A stretch of 64,000 nt of DNA. It comes from Trinickia violacea (GTDB lineage Bacteria; Pseudomonadota; Gammaproteobacteria; Burkholderiales; Burkholderiaceae). The number at the start of each line of letters is the position of its first letter. Position 1 is the first letter of the stretch. Of the stretch, positions 17,824-26,075 are shown piece by piece. The position numbers were made by a program, and so were the translations under genes. The notes beneath the pieces were generated by a model. The model saw only the letters and a program-made list of their open reading frames with translations, searched no databases and was not told where the DNA came from. The stretch lies in the NCBI RefSeq assembly GCF_005280735.1, contig NZ_CP040077.1, positions 124,001 through 188,000 on the forward strand, read 5' to 3'.

Positions 17824-18660
17824 TCACGTAAAGCTCTGCGCAAGCGAGCCGATCAGCAATTGCCATCCGTCGACGAGCACGAACAGCATGAGCTTGAACG
17901 GCAGCGAGAGCGTCACGGGCGACACCATCATCATCCCCATCGACATCAGCACGCTCGCGACCACCATGTCGATGATCAGAAACGGAATGAAGATCGTGAA
18001 GCCGATCTGAAAACCGGTCTTGAGCTCGCTGGTCACGTACGACGGCACGAGCAGCGACAGCGGCACGTCGTCGGGCCCCTGCATCGGCGCTGCGTGCGAG
18101 ATCTTCGCGAAGAGCGCGAGATCGGACTCGCGCGTCTGGCGCAGCATGAACGTCTTGAACGGCGCGACGCCGCGCGTCCAAGCCGTATCCATCGGCAGCG
18201 TGCCTTCGGAGAACGGCTTGTAGCCGTCGTTGTACGCCTTGTCGAGCACGGGCGACATCACGAACAGCGTCAGGAACATCGCGAGGCCGACGAGCACCTG
18301 GTTCGGCGGCGTCGTCGAGAGCCCCATCGCCTGGCGCAACAGCGACAGCACGATGATGATGCGCGTGAAGCTCGTCATCATCAGCACCATCGCCGGCAGG
18401 AACGACAGCATCGTGAGCAGCAGCATCGTCTGCACGCTCAGCGAATAGGTCGTGCCGCCGTTCGGTCCCGGGCTCGTGTTGAAGGCGGGCAGGCCGGCGG
18501 TCTGCGCGAACGAAAGCGTCGGCAGCGTAGCGAGCAGCGCCGGAAGCAGCACGGGCAGCGCGGCCTTCGTCAGCGGCAGGATGCGTTGCGGCAGGGAGGC
18601 GGCGAAAGGGGCGCGCGCTTGCGCCTGCGCGCCTCGTGTGAGGGTACGGCTTGACGGCAT
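17824..18660 (-). CDS. fliP: Flagellar export gate protein FliP
   Basis: 278 residues with an N-terminal signal peptide (usual for FliP) ending near LSFAQTAG. Conserved blocks are SVQTMLLLTMLSFLPAMVLM, TSFTRIIIVLSLLRQAMG, the PPNQVLVGLAMFLTLFVM segment and the C-terminal GFQIGFTIFIPFLIIDMVVA. FliP forms the pentameric core of the type III export gate. Its ATG begins immediately after the fliO stop codon, so the two are translationally coupled. Confidence 0.97.
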   Translation of the reverse strand: MPSSRTLTRGAQAQARAPFAASLPQRILPLTKAALPVLLPALLATLPTLSFAQTAGLPAFNTSPGPNGGTTYSLSVQTMLLLTMLSFLPAMVLMMTSFTRIIIVLSLLRQAMGLSTTPPNQVLVGLAMFLTLFVMSPVLDKAYNDGYKPFSEGTLPMDTAWTRGVAPFKTFMLRQTRESDLALFAKISHAAPMQGPDDVPLSLLVPSYVTSELKTGFQIGFTIFIPFLIIDMVVASVLMSMGMMMVSPVTLSLPFKLMLFVLVDGWQLLIGSLAQSFT

Positions 18661-19272
18661 TTAGTTGTCTCCGCTCTCGCGGCGCTGAAAACGTTTGCTC
18701 GCCTCGCTCTTCAACGCGCTGCGAAAGCGTTGTCCGAAGGTGCCTGTGAGCGCGGTGCTGGCGTCGTACGGGCCGGAGCGCGAGCCGTGCATGCCGCCGG
18801 CGCTCGCACCCGCCGCGCCCTCGGCGCTCGCCGAGCCGGCCGGCATCGTATGCAGCAGACGCACGTTGCCGGGCGCGGCGCCGAGCACGAGCCACGTGTC
18901 GCCGATCTCGACGACGGCCACGCGCTCCTTGCCGCCGAGCGAGGTGCCCGCGACGACCTTGACGAGTCCGCCGCGGCTCGACGGCTGCAAGCCGAAGCGG
19001 CGCGCGAGCCACGCGCAGGCAAACACGAGGCCGATCACGACGATGAGACCGACGATCGTTTGCAGCACGGCGCCGACGCCCAGCGACGGCACCGCCGTGC
19101 CCGCGCCGACGTTGGAAGCGATTTTCGCTGCGTTGTTGACGGCGTTCATGTCGGCGGCGAGCGCTGCGCGCGAGGCCAGCGACGTCACCGCAACCAGAAC
19201 CGCCGGTGAAGCCCATCCGCCCAGACGCTGGCCAAGCGAAAGCCGCTGGCCACGTTGAAGCGCGAATCTCAT
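18661..19272 (-). CDS. fliO: Flagellar export gate assembly protein FliO
   Basis: 203 residues from ATG 19272. A signal-like or first membrane segment (residues ~19-40) is followed by a clear transmembrane helix (LQTIVGLIVVIGLVFACAWL) and a cytoplasmic domain with RRFGLQPSSRGGLVKVVAGT and LGGKERVAVVEIGDTWLVLG, the FliO pattern. FliO is a scaffold for FliP ring assembly. The start is fixed by the ATGA overlap with the fliN stop. The C-terminal tail is longer and more Ala/Gly/Ser-rich than in enteric FliO. Confidence 0.94.
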   Translation of the reverse strand: MRFALQRGQRLSLGQRLGGWASPAVLVAVTSLASRAALAADMNAVNNAAKIASNVGAGTAVPSLGVGAVLQTIVGLIVVIGLVFACAWLARRFGLQPSSRGGLVKVVAGTSLGGKERVAVVEIGDTWLVLGAAPGNVRLLHTMPAGSASAEGAAGASAGGMHGSRSGPYDASTALTGTFGQRFRSALKSEASKRFQRRESGDN

Positions 19273-19760
19273 CGATTGAGCTTCCGGATGCGCTCGGACG
19301 GCGTGATGATGTCGGTCAGGCGAATGCCGAACTTGTCGTTGACGACGACGACTTCGCCCTGCGCGATGAGGCAGCCGTTCACGAGCACGTCCATCGGTTC
19401 GCCGGCCATGCCGTCGAGCTCGACGACCGAACCTTGCGCGAGCTGCAGCAGGTTGCGGATCGCGATCTTGGTGCGGCCGAGCTCCACGGTCATCTGGACC
19501 GGGATGTCGAGGATCATGTCGATGTCGTTGCGCGTCGACGCGGGCTCGACCTTCGACAGCGGCTGGAACACGCCGGCCGCAGCCGCGTTCACGGTGGTGT
19601 TGTCGTTCTGCTCGGCAAGCGCGCTCGCCCAATCGTCCATTCCTGAATCCTCTGTTGCGGCCGCATCGGCCGCTTCGACCATTTCGCTCGCCATGGCCGC
19701 TGCCATTTGCGCATCGACATCCGACTTGCCGGACTCCGGCGTCGCGTTCAGCTCAGTCAT
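19269..19760 (-). CDS. fliN: Flagellar C-ring switch protein FliN
   Basis: 163 residues from ATG 19760, preferred over the in-frame GTG 19766 because AAGGAAGG lies just upstream of it. The C-terminal ~80 residues are the SpoA domain (DIPVQMTVELGRTKIAIRNL, GSVVELDGMAGEPMDVLVNG, FGIRLTDIITPSERI). The N-terminal ~75 residues are an Ala/acidic linker. FliN forms the lower C-ring, binds FliH to bring the ATPase complex to the gate, and takes part in switching. It overlaps fliM by a few bases and fliO by ATGA. Confidence 0.96.
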   Translation of the reverse strand: MTELNATPESGKSDVDAQMAAAMASEMVEAADAAATEDSGMDDWASALAEQNDNTTVNAAAAGVFQPLSKVEPASTRNDIDMILDIPVQMTVELGRTKIAIRNLLQLAQGSVVELDGMAGEPMDVLVNGCLIAQGEVVVVNDKFGIRLTDIITPSERIRKLNR

Positions 19761-20751
19761 ATCCACCTTCCTTCATCGATTCGCTGGCGCTGATCATCTT
19801 CTGGACCCGCAGCGCGTATTGACCATTGAAAATGCCGTAGCCGCATTCCATCACCGGCACGCCATCGACCTTCGCGGTGATGTGCTCGGGGATGTCGATC
19901 GGCAGCACGTCGTTGACTCTCATGTTGAGAATCTTTTCGAACGTCACGGGGATTTCCGCGAGGTTCGCCGTCAGCTCCACTTCGGCGGCCTGCACCTGCT
20001 GCGACAGCACGCGCACCCAGCGGCGGTCCACTTCGAGCGCTTCGCCCTGGATCGGCGAGGAGAGCACGTCGCGGATCGGCTCGATCATCGAGTAGGGCAT
20101 GCAGATGTGCAGCGTGCCGCCCGTCGGTCCGAACTCGATCGAGAACTGCGTGACGATCACGATTTCGTTCGGCGTCGCGACGTTCGCGAATTGCGTGTGC
20201 ATCTCCGAGCGCACGAATTCGAACTGCAGCGGACGCACGCTCTTCCACGACGTCTGGTAGTGCTCGAACACGAGGTTGAGCAGCTTGCTGATGATGCGCT
20301 GCTCGGTCTGCGTGAAGTCGCGGCCTTCGACGCGCGTGTGAAAGCGTCCGTCGCCGCCGAACAGGTTGTCGACGACGAAGAACACGAGGTTCGGGTCGAA
20401 CACGAACAGCGACGTGCCGCGCAGCGGCTTCACGTGCACGAGGTTCAGGTTCGTCGGGATCGGCAGGTTGCGCGTGAACTCGCTGTACTTCTGGACCTTC
20501 ACGGGGCCGACGGAGATTTCCGCCGTGCGCCGCATGAAGTTGAAGATGCCGACGCGCAACAGGCGCGCGAAGCGGTCGTTGATGATCTCGAGGCCGGGCA
20601 TCCGGCCGCGCACGATCCGCTCTTGCGTGGCAATGTTGTACGGGCGCACGCCCGAACGGCTGCTGTCGTCGGCAACCGAGTCGGTCTCGCCGGTTACGCC
20701 TTTCAGGAGGGCATCGACCTCCTCCTGGGACATGAACTCTTCGTGGCCCAT
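19753..20751 (-). CDS. fliM: Flagellar motor switch protein FliM
   Basis: 332 residues. The N-terminal MSQEEVDALLKG is the CheY-P-binding segment. The middle domain contains LFVFDPNLVFFVVDNLFGGD, the conserved FliM middle-domain motif, and the C-terminus is a SpoA domain that pairs with FliN. FliM links the CheY signal to rotor direction. The ATG at 20751 gives MGHEEFMSQEEV; a start at the second Met (20733) is also possible. It is 75 bp after fliL. Confidence 0.97.
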   Translation of the reverse strand: MGHEEFMSQEEVDALLKGVTGETDSVADDSSRSGVRPYNIATQERIVRGRMPGLEIINDRFARLLRVGIFNFMRRTAEISVGPVKVQKYSEFTRNLPIPTNLNLVHVKPLRGTSLFVFDPNLVFFVVDNLFGGDGRFHTRVEGRDFTQTEQRIISKLLNLVFEHYQTSWKSVRPLQFEFVRSEMHTQFANVATPNEIVIVTQFSIEFGPTGGTLHICMPYSMIEPIRDVLSSPIQGEALEVDRRWVRVLSQQVQAAEVELTANLAEIPVTFEKILNMRVNDVLPIDIPEHITAKVDGVPVMECGYGIFNGQYALRVQKMISASESMKEGGYD

Positions 20752-20825
20752 TTCCTAATTCTCGCTAGTGCGTCGTGGCTATCGGATAACGGATCGAAGC
20801 GCCGCCGGATGGATGCGGGGGCGCT

Positions 20826-21329
20826 TCACTGGACTACGAATTCGGTGAACAGCACGTCTTGCACGTGCGCCGGCGCGCCGCCCGCATCGGTCGGCTTCTC
20901 GACGAGCGCCTTCAGCTCGCTGGCGAGCGCGTGCTTGCCGTCGAGCGTCGCGAGGTCGTCGGGCTTCTTGTTCGACAGCGCGAGCAGGATGCGGCTGCGG
21001 ATCTCCGGCATGTGCTCCGTGAGCTGCTCCTGGACCTTCGGGTCGGTGAGCTTCAGCGACAGGCCGACGCGCAGGTAGTGCATGTTGCCGTCGTCGGACT
21101 GGAGGTTCACCGTCATCGGTTCGAGCGCGAAGAAGATCGGCGCGGGCGGGGGCACGGGCGTCGATGCCGACGCGTGCGGCATGCCGTCTTTGAGCAGGAA
21201 GAAGTACATGCCGGCGGCGGCGCCTAGTGCGGCGATGATCGCAATGATCGTGATCACGATGATGCGCTTGATCTTGCCCGGTGCCGGTGCGGCGGCCTGT
21301 TGCTGCTGTGCTGCGGTCGTCGTTGCCAT
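20826..21329 (-). CDS. fliL: Flagellar basal-body protein FliL
   Basis: 167 residues. A single transmembrane helix (IIVITIIAIIAALGAAAGMY) follows a short cytoplasmic N-terminus. The periplasmic domain has FFALEPMTVNLQSDDGNMHY and LRVGLSLKLTDPKVQEQLTE, typical of FliL. FliL surrounds the stator units and supports torque at high load. It appears to be the first gene of the leftward fliLMNOPQR unit. The 250 bp upstream of it hold no gene, only a possible terminator of the preceding fliK unit and presumably the promoter, which I could not define. Confidence 0.95.
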   Translation of the reverse strand: MATTTAAQQQQAAAPAPGKIKRIIVITIIAIIAALGAAAGMYFFLLKDGMPHASASTPVPPPAPIFFALEPMTVNLQSDDGNMHYLRVGLSLKLTDPKVQEQLTEHMPEIRSRILLALSNKKPDDLATLDGKHALASELKALVEKPTDAGGAPAHVQDVLFTEFVVQ

Positions 21330-21529
21330 GGGTGTGCCTGCTTTTATTCCGTAGTCTGCATTGTTCGGGATGAGCGGCCTGGGTGATAGGCCGAAAAGAA
21401 GGGGGATTTTGGGTTATCTCATGCGTTTGCTGAATGGTTTCTTCTTTGTCTGCATGATGCGATTGCTTACCGAATCTCTCGTTTCGGCGTGTTGCCGCGG
21501 CTGGCGATGTAGGGTTCGCCAAAAGCGAC

Positions 21530-21559
21530 GAAGGCGCGCCCCGAGCGGACGCGCCTTTG
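21530..21559 (-). terminator. Hairpin after fliK, possible terminator
   Basis: AAGGCGCG and CGCGCCTT flank an ~11-base loop about 20-50 bp beyond the fliK stop on the minus strand. The T-run downstream is short and displaced, so termination is plausible but not certain. It would separate fliFGHIJK from fliLMNOPQR. Confidence 0.45.
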
Positions 21560-21579
21560 CCCGTCGATGCCCGGCGGCG

Positions 21580-23100
21580 TCAGACGAACGTGTCCACCAG
21601 CCCGACCGTGCGCTGGACGGCGCCCGTCGCCTGCGTCGCGCCGATCAGGGCGTCCGCGTCGCTCGAGCCGCCGCCGCTTCCCCGGCCCATGCCGCCGGAG
21701 CCCTGCTGATACGCCTGCTGCTGCGCCTGGCCCGCGAAGCCGTTGCTCACGCTCGCGCTGCCCAAGCCGATGCCGTTCGATTCCATCGCCTCGCGCAGCT
21801 TCGGCAGCGCCGCCTGCACGGCGTCGAGAACCTGCGGGTGCTGCGAGACGAATAGCGCGTGCGCGTGGTTGTCGGCGACTTGCAGCACCACTTGCAGCGG
21901 GCCCAGATCGGGCGGGTTCAGCGTCAGCTCCGCCGACTGCTGATGCGCGCTCGACAGGAACACCACCTTCTGGCTCAACGCGTCTTCCCAATCGGACGTG
22001 CCGACTTGCGGCGACAGCGACGATGCCGCCGCCGAGGCGCCCGCCTGCGCGCTCGCGGTCAGTGCCGATGCGTTCGGCGTCAGCGACGCCGCCTGCGCCG
22101 CTTGAGCGGCCTGTTGCGTCGCCTGCGTCGCGCTCGTTTGGTCCGCCGTCGCTTGCAACGTCGTCGTCGCGTCCTGTGCGCCGCTGCCCGACAAGCTGTT
22201 CGCCGCCAGCGAGCTGACGATCGACGTCGCCGTTTCGGCCGCGATCTGCGCGCTTGCGTGCGCCGCCGTGCCGGAGGCGCCGAATTTGCCCTGCGCCAAG
22301 GTCGCTGCGGTTGTCAGGTTCTTCGGCGTGAGCGCCGCGTTCAAGCTGTTCGTCGCGCTCGTCGCGGCCGTATCGGTCGACTTGCCCGGCGTTCCCGGCG
22401 CGGGCGCGTTGGCTGATGCCTGGCCCGTCACCTGGGCAAGCGCGGCGTCCAACGCTTGCTGCAGCGTCTTGGCCTTGGTCGAATCGGTGGTGCCCGCGGA
22501 CGTCGCGCCGCCTACGCCGGTCGTTGCGGACAGGCTGTCGGTCGAGGCGTCCGCTGCCGTTGCCGCTGCATTCGGGTCGGTTGCGTTCGCTTGGGCTTGC
22601 AATTGCGCCTGCACGGCCGCGGCGGCCGCAGCCGCCTGCGCTGCGGCGTTGCTAGTTGCGTTCGCGGCGTTTGCAGCGTTCGCGTCGGCGTTCGAATTCG
22701 CGTTGCTCGTCTTGCTGGTCGTGCCGTTCGATCCGGTGCCGCTCGTGCTGCTCGTCGCGGTCGTGCCGGTACCGCTTGCCGACGCTTGCTGCGATTGCGC
22801 CTGCGATGCGTTGTTGTTCGGGGCGTTCGCCACGTTCGAGTTCGCGTTGTTCGAGCCGTTCGCGGCATTGGCCGTCGAGCTGTTCGTCGATGGGCTCGCG
22901 CTTTGCGCCGCATTCGACGAGGCATTCGACGAGGCGTTCGACGAGGCGCTAGTCGAGGACTGTTGCTGCTGCGCCTGGGCGAGCGTCTGCGAGAACGGCG
23001 TCGACGGCTGCGAGGGTTGCAGCGCGGATGCGCTCGATGCATCGGTCGACGTGCCGGTCGTGCCGAAAAGCGAGCTGAGGAAGGAGAGCGGAGACGTCAT
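21580..23100 (-). CDS. fliK: Flagellar hook-length control protein FliK
   Basis: 506 residues. The first ~370 are extremely rich in Ala, Ser, Thr, Asn and Gln, consistent with an extended molecular ruler. The C-terminal domain (residues ~385-470) has SAELTLNPPDLGPLQVVLQV and LPKLREAMESNGIGLGSASV, the FliK/Flg_hook domain that makes the export gate switch from hook to filament substrates. It lies 75 bp after fliJ at the end of the fliFGHIJK unit. A second FliK-like gene is at 30.5-32.1 kb. Confidence 0.95.
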   Translation of the reverse strand: MTSPLSFLSSLFGTTGTSTDASSASALQPSQPSTPFSQTLAQAQQQQSSTSASSNASSNASSNAAQSASPSTNSSTANAANGSNNANSNVANAPNNNASQAQSQQASASGTGTTATSSTSGTGSNGTTSKTSNANSNADANAANAANATSNAAAQAAAAAAAVQAQLQAQANATDPNAAATAADASTDSLSATTGVGGATSAGTTDSTKAKTLQQALDAALAQVTGQASANAPAPGTPGKSTDTAATSATNSLNAALTPKNLTTAATLAQGKFGASGTAAHASAQIAAETATSIVSSLAANSLSGSGAQDATTTLQATADQTSATQATQQAAQAAQAASLTPNASALTASAQAGASAAASSLSPQVGTSDWEDALSQKVVFLSSAHQQSAELTLNPPDLGPLQVVLQVADNHAHALFVSQHPQVLDAVQAALPKLREAMESNGIGLGSASVSNGFAGQAQQQAYQQGSGGMGRGSGGGSSDADALIGATQATGAVQRTVGLVDTFV

Positions 23101-23175
23101 GCGTGGCCTCTTAAGGTCGGGCAGAGGGTGGAGCGTCCAAATACGTTCATTACGGTTGCGTGCGCTGAAAGGGCA

Positions 23176-23628
23176 TTACTCGACGCTGTCCGCGCGCATG
23201 CGCAGCACCTTCGCCGCGTGCTCGTCGGATTCGCGCTGCTCGATGCGCGCCGCTTTCAGCGCCTGCGCGGCTTCGCCGCGCGCCTGCAGGATTTCGTATG
23301 AGCCGAGCTTGCGCTTTTGCTGCTGCCATTCGGGCTTCGCCGCCTCGACGCGCGCGGTGGCCGATGCGAGCAGGCGGCGCTGCTGTTCGATCGCGGCGTC
23401 GAGCGTGTCGATGAACGCCTGGAAGTTGCGCCAGTTGCCGGCGGGCATGCCCGATTGCGCGGTCTGCGTGAAGCGCGCGTGGTACTCGTCGCGGTATTGC
23501 ATGAGCGAGTCGAGCTGCGCTTCCACGTCCGTGCGCTCGCGCTGCACGCGGCCCAGGTGCTTGGTCGCGGCGTCGAGATCGTCCTGCGCGAGATCGATCA
23601 GCGTTTGAATCGGAAAGTGCTTGGACAT
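23176..23628 (-). CDS. fliJ: Flagellar export chaperone/stalk protein FliJ
   Basis: 150 residues, predicted almost wholly coiled coil. MSKHFPIQTLIDLAQDDLDA and HLGRVQRERTDVEAQLDSLM match FliJ. FliJ forms the central stalk of the FliI ATPase ring and contacts the FlhA gate. It begins 15 bp after the fliI stop in the same direction, as expected for a conserved fliI-fliJ pair. Confidence 0.95.
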   Translation of the reverse strand: MSKHFPIQTLIDLAQDDLDAATKHLGRVQRERTDVEAQLDSLMQYRDEYHARFTQTAQSGMPAGNWRNFQAFIDTLDAAIEQQRRLLASATARVEAAKPEWQQQKRKLGSYEILQARGEAAQALKAARIEQRESDEHAAKVLRMRADSVE

Positions 23629-23643
23629 AAGCAGTCAGCCTCC

Positions 23644-25332
23644 CTATTGCAATAGCGCGTCGAGCGCCGTGACGCTCGGCTCGAACTCGGCGCATTCGCG
23701 GAAATGCTGTTGCAGGAACGCTTCGATGCGCGGATACAGCGCGATCGCACGGTCGAGCAACGCGTCGCGCCCGCTGGAATAGGCGCCGACGTTGATGAGG
23801 TCGCGGTTGCGCTGGTAGCGCGACAGCATCTGTTTGAAAAGCCGCACCCGGTCGAGGTGGCGGTCGCCGATGAGCGATGTCATCGCGCGGCTGATCGACG
23901 CTTCGATGTCGATCGCCGGATAGTGCCCGGCTTCCGCGAGCACGCGCGACAGCACGATATGGCCGTCGAGAATCGCGCGCGCCGAATCGGCGATCGGGTC
24001 CTGCTGGTCGTCGCCTTCGGTGAGCACCGTATAGAACGCGGTGATCGAGCCGCCGCCTTCCGGCCCGTTGCCGGTGCGCTCGACGAGCGCGGGCAGCTTC
24101 GCGAACACCGACGGCGGGTAGCCCTTCGTCGCGGGCGGCTCGCCGATCGCGAGCGCGATCTCGCGCTGCGCCATCGCGTAGCGCGTGAGCGAATCCATGA
24201 GCAGCAGCACGTGCTTGCCCTGGTCGCGGAAAAATTCGGCGAGCGTGGTCGCGTAGGCGGCGCCCTGCATGCGCAGGAGCGGCGAGACGTCGGCGGGCGC
24301 GGCGACGACCACCGAGCGCGCCAGACCGTCTTCCCCGAGGATCTGCTCGATGAACTCCTTCACTTCGCGGCCCCGTTCGCCGATCAGGCCGATCACGATC
24401 ACTTCGGCGCTCGTGTAGCGCGCCATCGTGCCGAGCAGCACCGATTTGCCGACGCCCGAGCCCGCGAACAGGCCCATGCGCTGGCCGCGTCCGACCGTGA
24501 GCAGCGCGTTGATCGCGCGCACGCCGACGTCGAGCACTTTGTGGATCGGCTCGCGGTTGAGCGGGTTGATCGACGGCGCCGACAACGGCGCATCGCTCGC
24601 GTGGCCGAGCGGGCCGAGCCCATCGAGCGGACGGCCCGACGCATCGACGACGCGCCCCAGCATCTCCCAGCCCACCGGCAGGCGCTTCGCGCCCGCGAGC
24701 GGATCGGCGATCGGCGCGTTTTCGAGCGGATAGACGCGCGCGCCGGGCAAGAGGCCGGCGACTTCGGTCGTCGGCATCAGGAACAGGCGCTCGCCGGAGA
24801 AGCCGACCACTTCGGCTTCGGCCATTGCGCGCGAGCTGCCCGCGGGCAGCTCGATCATCACTTCGGCGCCGACCGAGAGCCGCAGGCCGACCGCTTCGAG
24901 CACGAGGCCCGCGGCGCGCGTGAGGCGGCCGCACGCGCGCATCGGACGCGCGAGCGCGTTGCGGTTTCGCGCGGCGTCGAGGCGCGAGCGCCAGGCGTTC
25001 AAATGGGGGTTGTCGGGCGCGACGGTGGGCGATGCGGCGGGGGATGCTTCAGCTTGCGACGGGGCGTCGATTTGCGGTGCGTCGGCGCCGAATTCGGCCC
25101 CGTTTGCCGCATCGCCGAACGGCTGGAGTTCGGGCGGTGCGACGCCGCCCGTCAGATCATCGAGCCCGATATGCAGGTGATGCGTCGAAAACGCGTCGAG
25201 CGAGGGCGCGATCAGATCGGCCGGCACGGCCGGCGTTCCGTCCGGCAGCGTGCCGAACGAAGCGAGCGCCAATTCCTGTTCGAGCGGCGAGAGGCCGCTA
25301 CGGAGGATCTCGTCGACGGTCGGCTTCACCAT
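23644..25332 (-). CDS. fliI: Flagellum-specific export ATPase FliI
   Basis: 562 residues, longer than enteric FliI (~457) because of a ~110-residue N-terminal extension rich in Ala, Pro and Asp before the conserved NPHLNAWRSRLDAARNRN. The catalytic core shows Walker A GLFAGSGVGKSVLL, Walker B HVLLLMDSLTRYAMAQREIA and the AIGEPPATKGYPPSVFAKLP block of F-type/FliI ATPases. FliI powers or assists unloading of export substrates at the gate. Its start overlaps the fliH stop by 7 bp, so the long N-terminus is probably real, although an internal start cannot be ruled out. Confidence 0.96.
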   Translation of the reverse strand: MVKPTVDEILRSGLSPLEQELALASFGTLPDGTPAVPADLIAPSLDAFSTHHLHIGLDDLTGGVAPPELQPFGDAANGAEFGADAPQIDAPSQAEASPAASPTVAPDNPHLNAWRSRLDAARNRNALARPMRACGRLTRAAGLVLEAVGLRLSVGAEVMIELPAGSSRAMAEAEVVGFSGERLFLMPTTEVAGLLPGARVYPLENAPIADPLAGAKRLPVGWEMLGRVVDASGRPLDGLGPLGHASDAPLSAPSINPLNREPIHKVLDVGVRAINALLTVGRGQRMGLFAGSGVGKSVLLGTMARYTSAEVIVIGLIGERGREVKEFIEQILGEDGLARSVVVAAPADVSPLLRMQGAAYATTLAEFFRDQGKHVLLLMDSLTRYAMAQREIALAIGEPPATKGYPPSVFAKLPALVERTGNGPEGGGSITAFYTVLTEGDDQQDPIADSARAILDGHIVLSRVLAEAGHYPAIDIEASISRAMTSLIGDRHLDRVRLFKQMLSRYQRNRDLINVGAYSSGRDALLDRAIALYPRIEAFLQQHFRECAEFEPSVTALDALLQ

Positions 25333-26075
25333 GTGTTCACCTTGCCGAGTGCCGCGGCCACGCGCTCCCAGCGCGTCTTGAGCGTCGCGTCGACCTCGCC
25401 GCTTGCGGCCTGCGCGCGGCAGCCGCCGCGCTCGATGGTCGAATCGGTGCGCACGTGCCAGCCGCCGCGCTTCAGTTCTTCCTGCAGGTAAGCCTCGATG
25501 ATCGGCAAGTCGGCGGGATGCACGATCAGCGTCGGCGCGCCTGTCAACGCGGGCTCGGCGGCGAGCACTTCGCGCGCGGCGTCGAGCAGCGCGGCCGGGT
25601 CGTGCGTCACGTGATGGCGCACGGCCTGTTGCGCGATATCGAGCGCGAGCTCGACGAGGTTTTCCGCGAGATGCGCCTCGACGCCCGTGAGCGCCGACTT
25701 GAACGCCTGCGCGAGGCTGGCGAGCTTGGCGGCCTCGGCCAGCGCTTCGGCGCGGCCTTTCTCGAAGCCCTGCGCATAGCCTTGGTCGAAGCCGGCCTGA
25801 TAGCCGAGGGCCTGGCCCGCGACGTGGCCCGAAGCGACGCCCTGCGCGTGCGCGGCATCGCGCAGCCGCTGCAGCTCGGCTTCGAACGCGCCGTCGTCGA
25901 TCGGCTCTTCGGGCGGGGGCGGCGCCGGGTCGAACGAAGCCATCTCCCAGCGCTGATACGCCGAGAGGGTCTCCTTCGAAGGCACGCCACCGTCAGCACG
26001 CGCCGGGCCTCCCCAAGCGTGCTGACTCCCCCCTTGGGGGGGAGCGGAACGCGGGGGGCGGTCAATACTAGACAT
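25326..26075 (-). CDS. fliH: Flagellar export ATPase regulator FliH
   Basis: 249 residues. Residues ~37-60 (LSAYQRWEMASFDPAPPPPE) are the recognisable FliH N-region. Gln/Gly/Ala-rich heptads (ASGHVAGQALGYQAGFDQGY, then AQGFEKGRAEALAEAAKL) are the classical FliH GxxxG-type segment. The C-terminus resembles V-type ATPase subunit E. FliH dimers hold FliI at the C-ring. The codons for residues ~12-28 overlap a palindrome-rich stretch that resembles an intergenic repeat (see findings), so the first ~35 residues may be a recent addition. The start overlaps the fliG end by 8 bp. Confidence 0.93.
   Translation of the reverse strand: MSSIDRPPRSAPPQGGSQHAWGGPARADGGVPSKETLSAYQRWEMASFDPAPPPPEEPIDDGAFEAELQRLRDAAHAQGVASGHVAGQALGYQAGFDQGYAQGFEKGRAEALAEAAKLASLAQAFKSALTGVEAHLAENLVELALDIAQQAVRHHVTHDPAALLDAAREVLAAEPALTGAPTLIVHPADLPIIEAYLQEELKRGGWHVRTDSTIERGGCRAQAASGEVDATLKTRWERVAAALGKVNTW
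25992..26042. repeat. Palindromic repeat inside the fliH 5' coding region
   Basis: GTCAGCACGC at 25992-26001 is perfectly inverted at 26017-26026 (GCGTGCTGAC), immediately followed by a C6-TT-G7 palindrome at 26028-26042. A related layout occurs in the fliF-fliG gap. Such elements normally lie between genes; here the sequence is translated as part of FliH. Confidence 0.6.
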
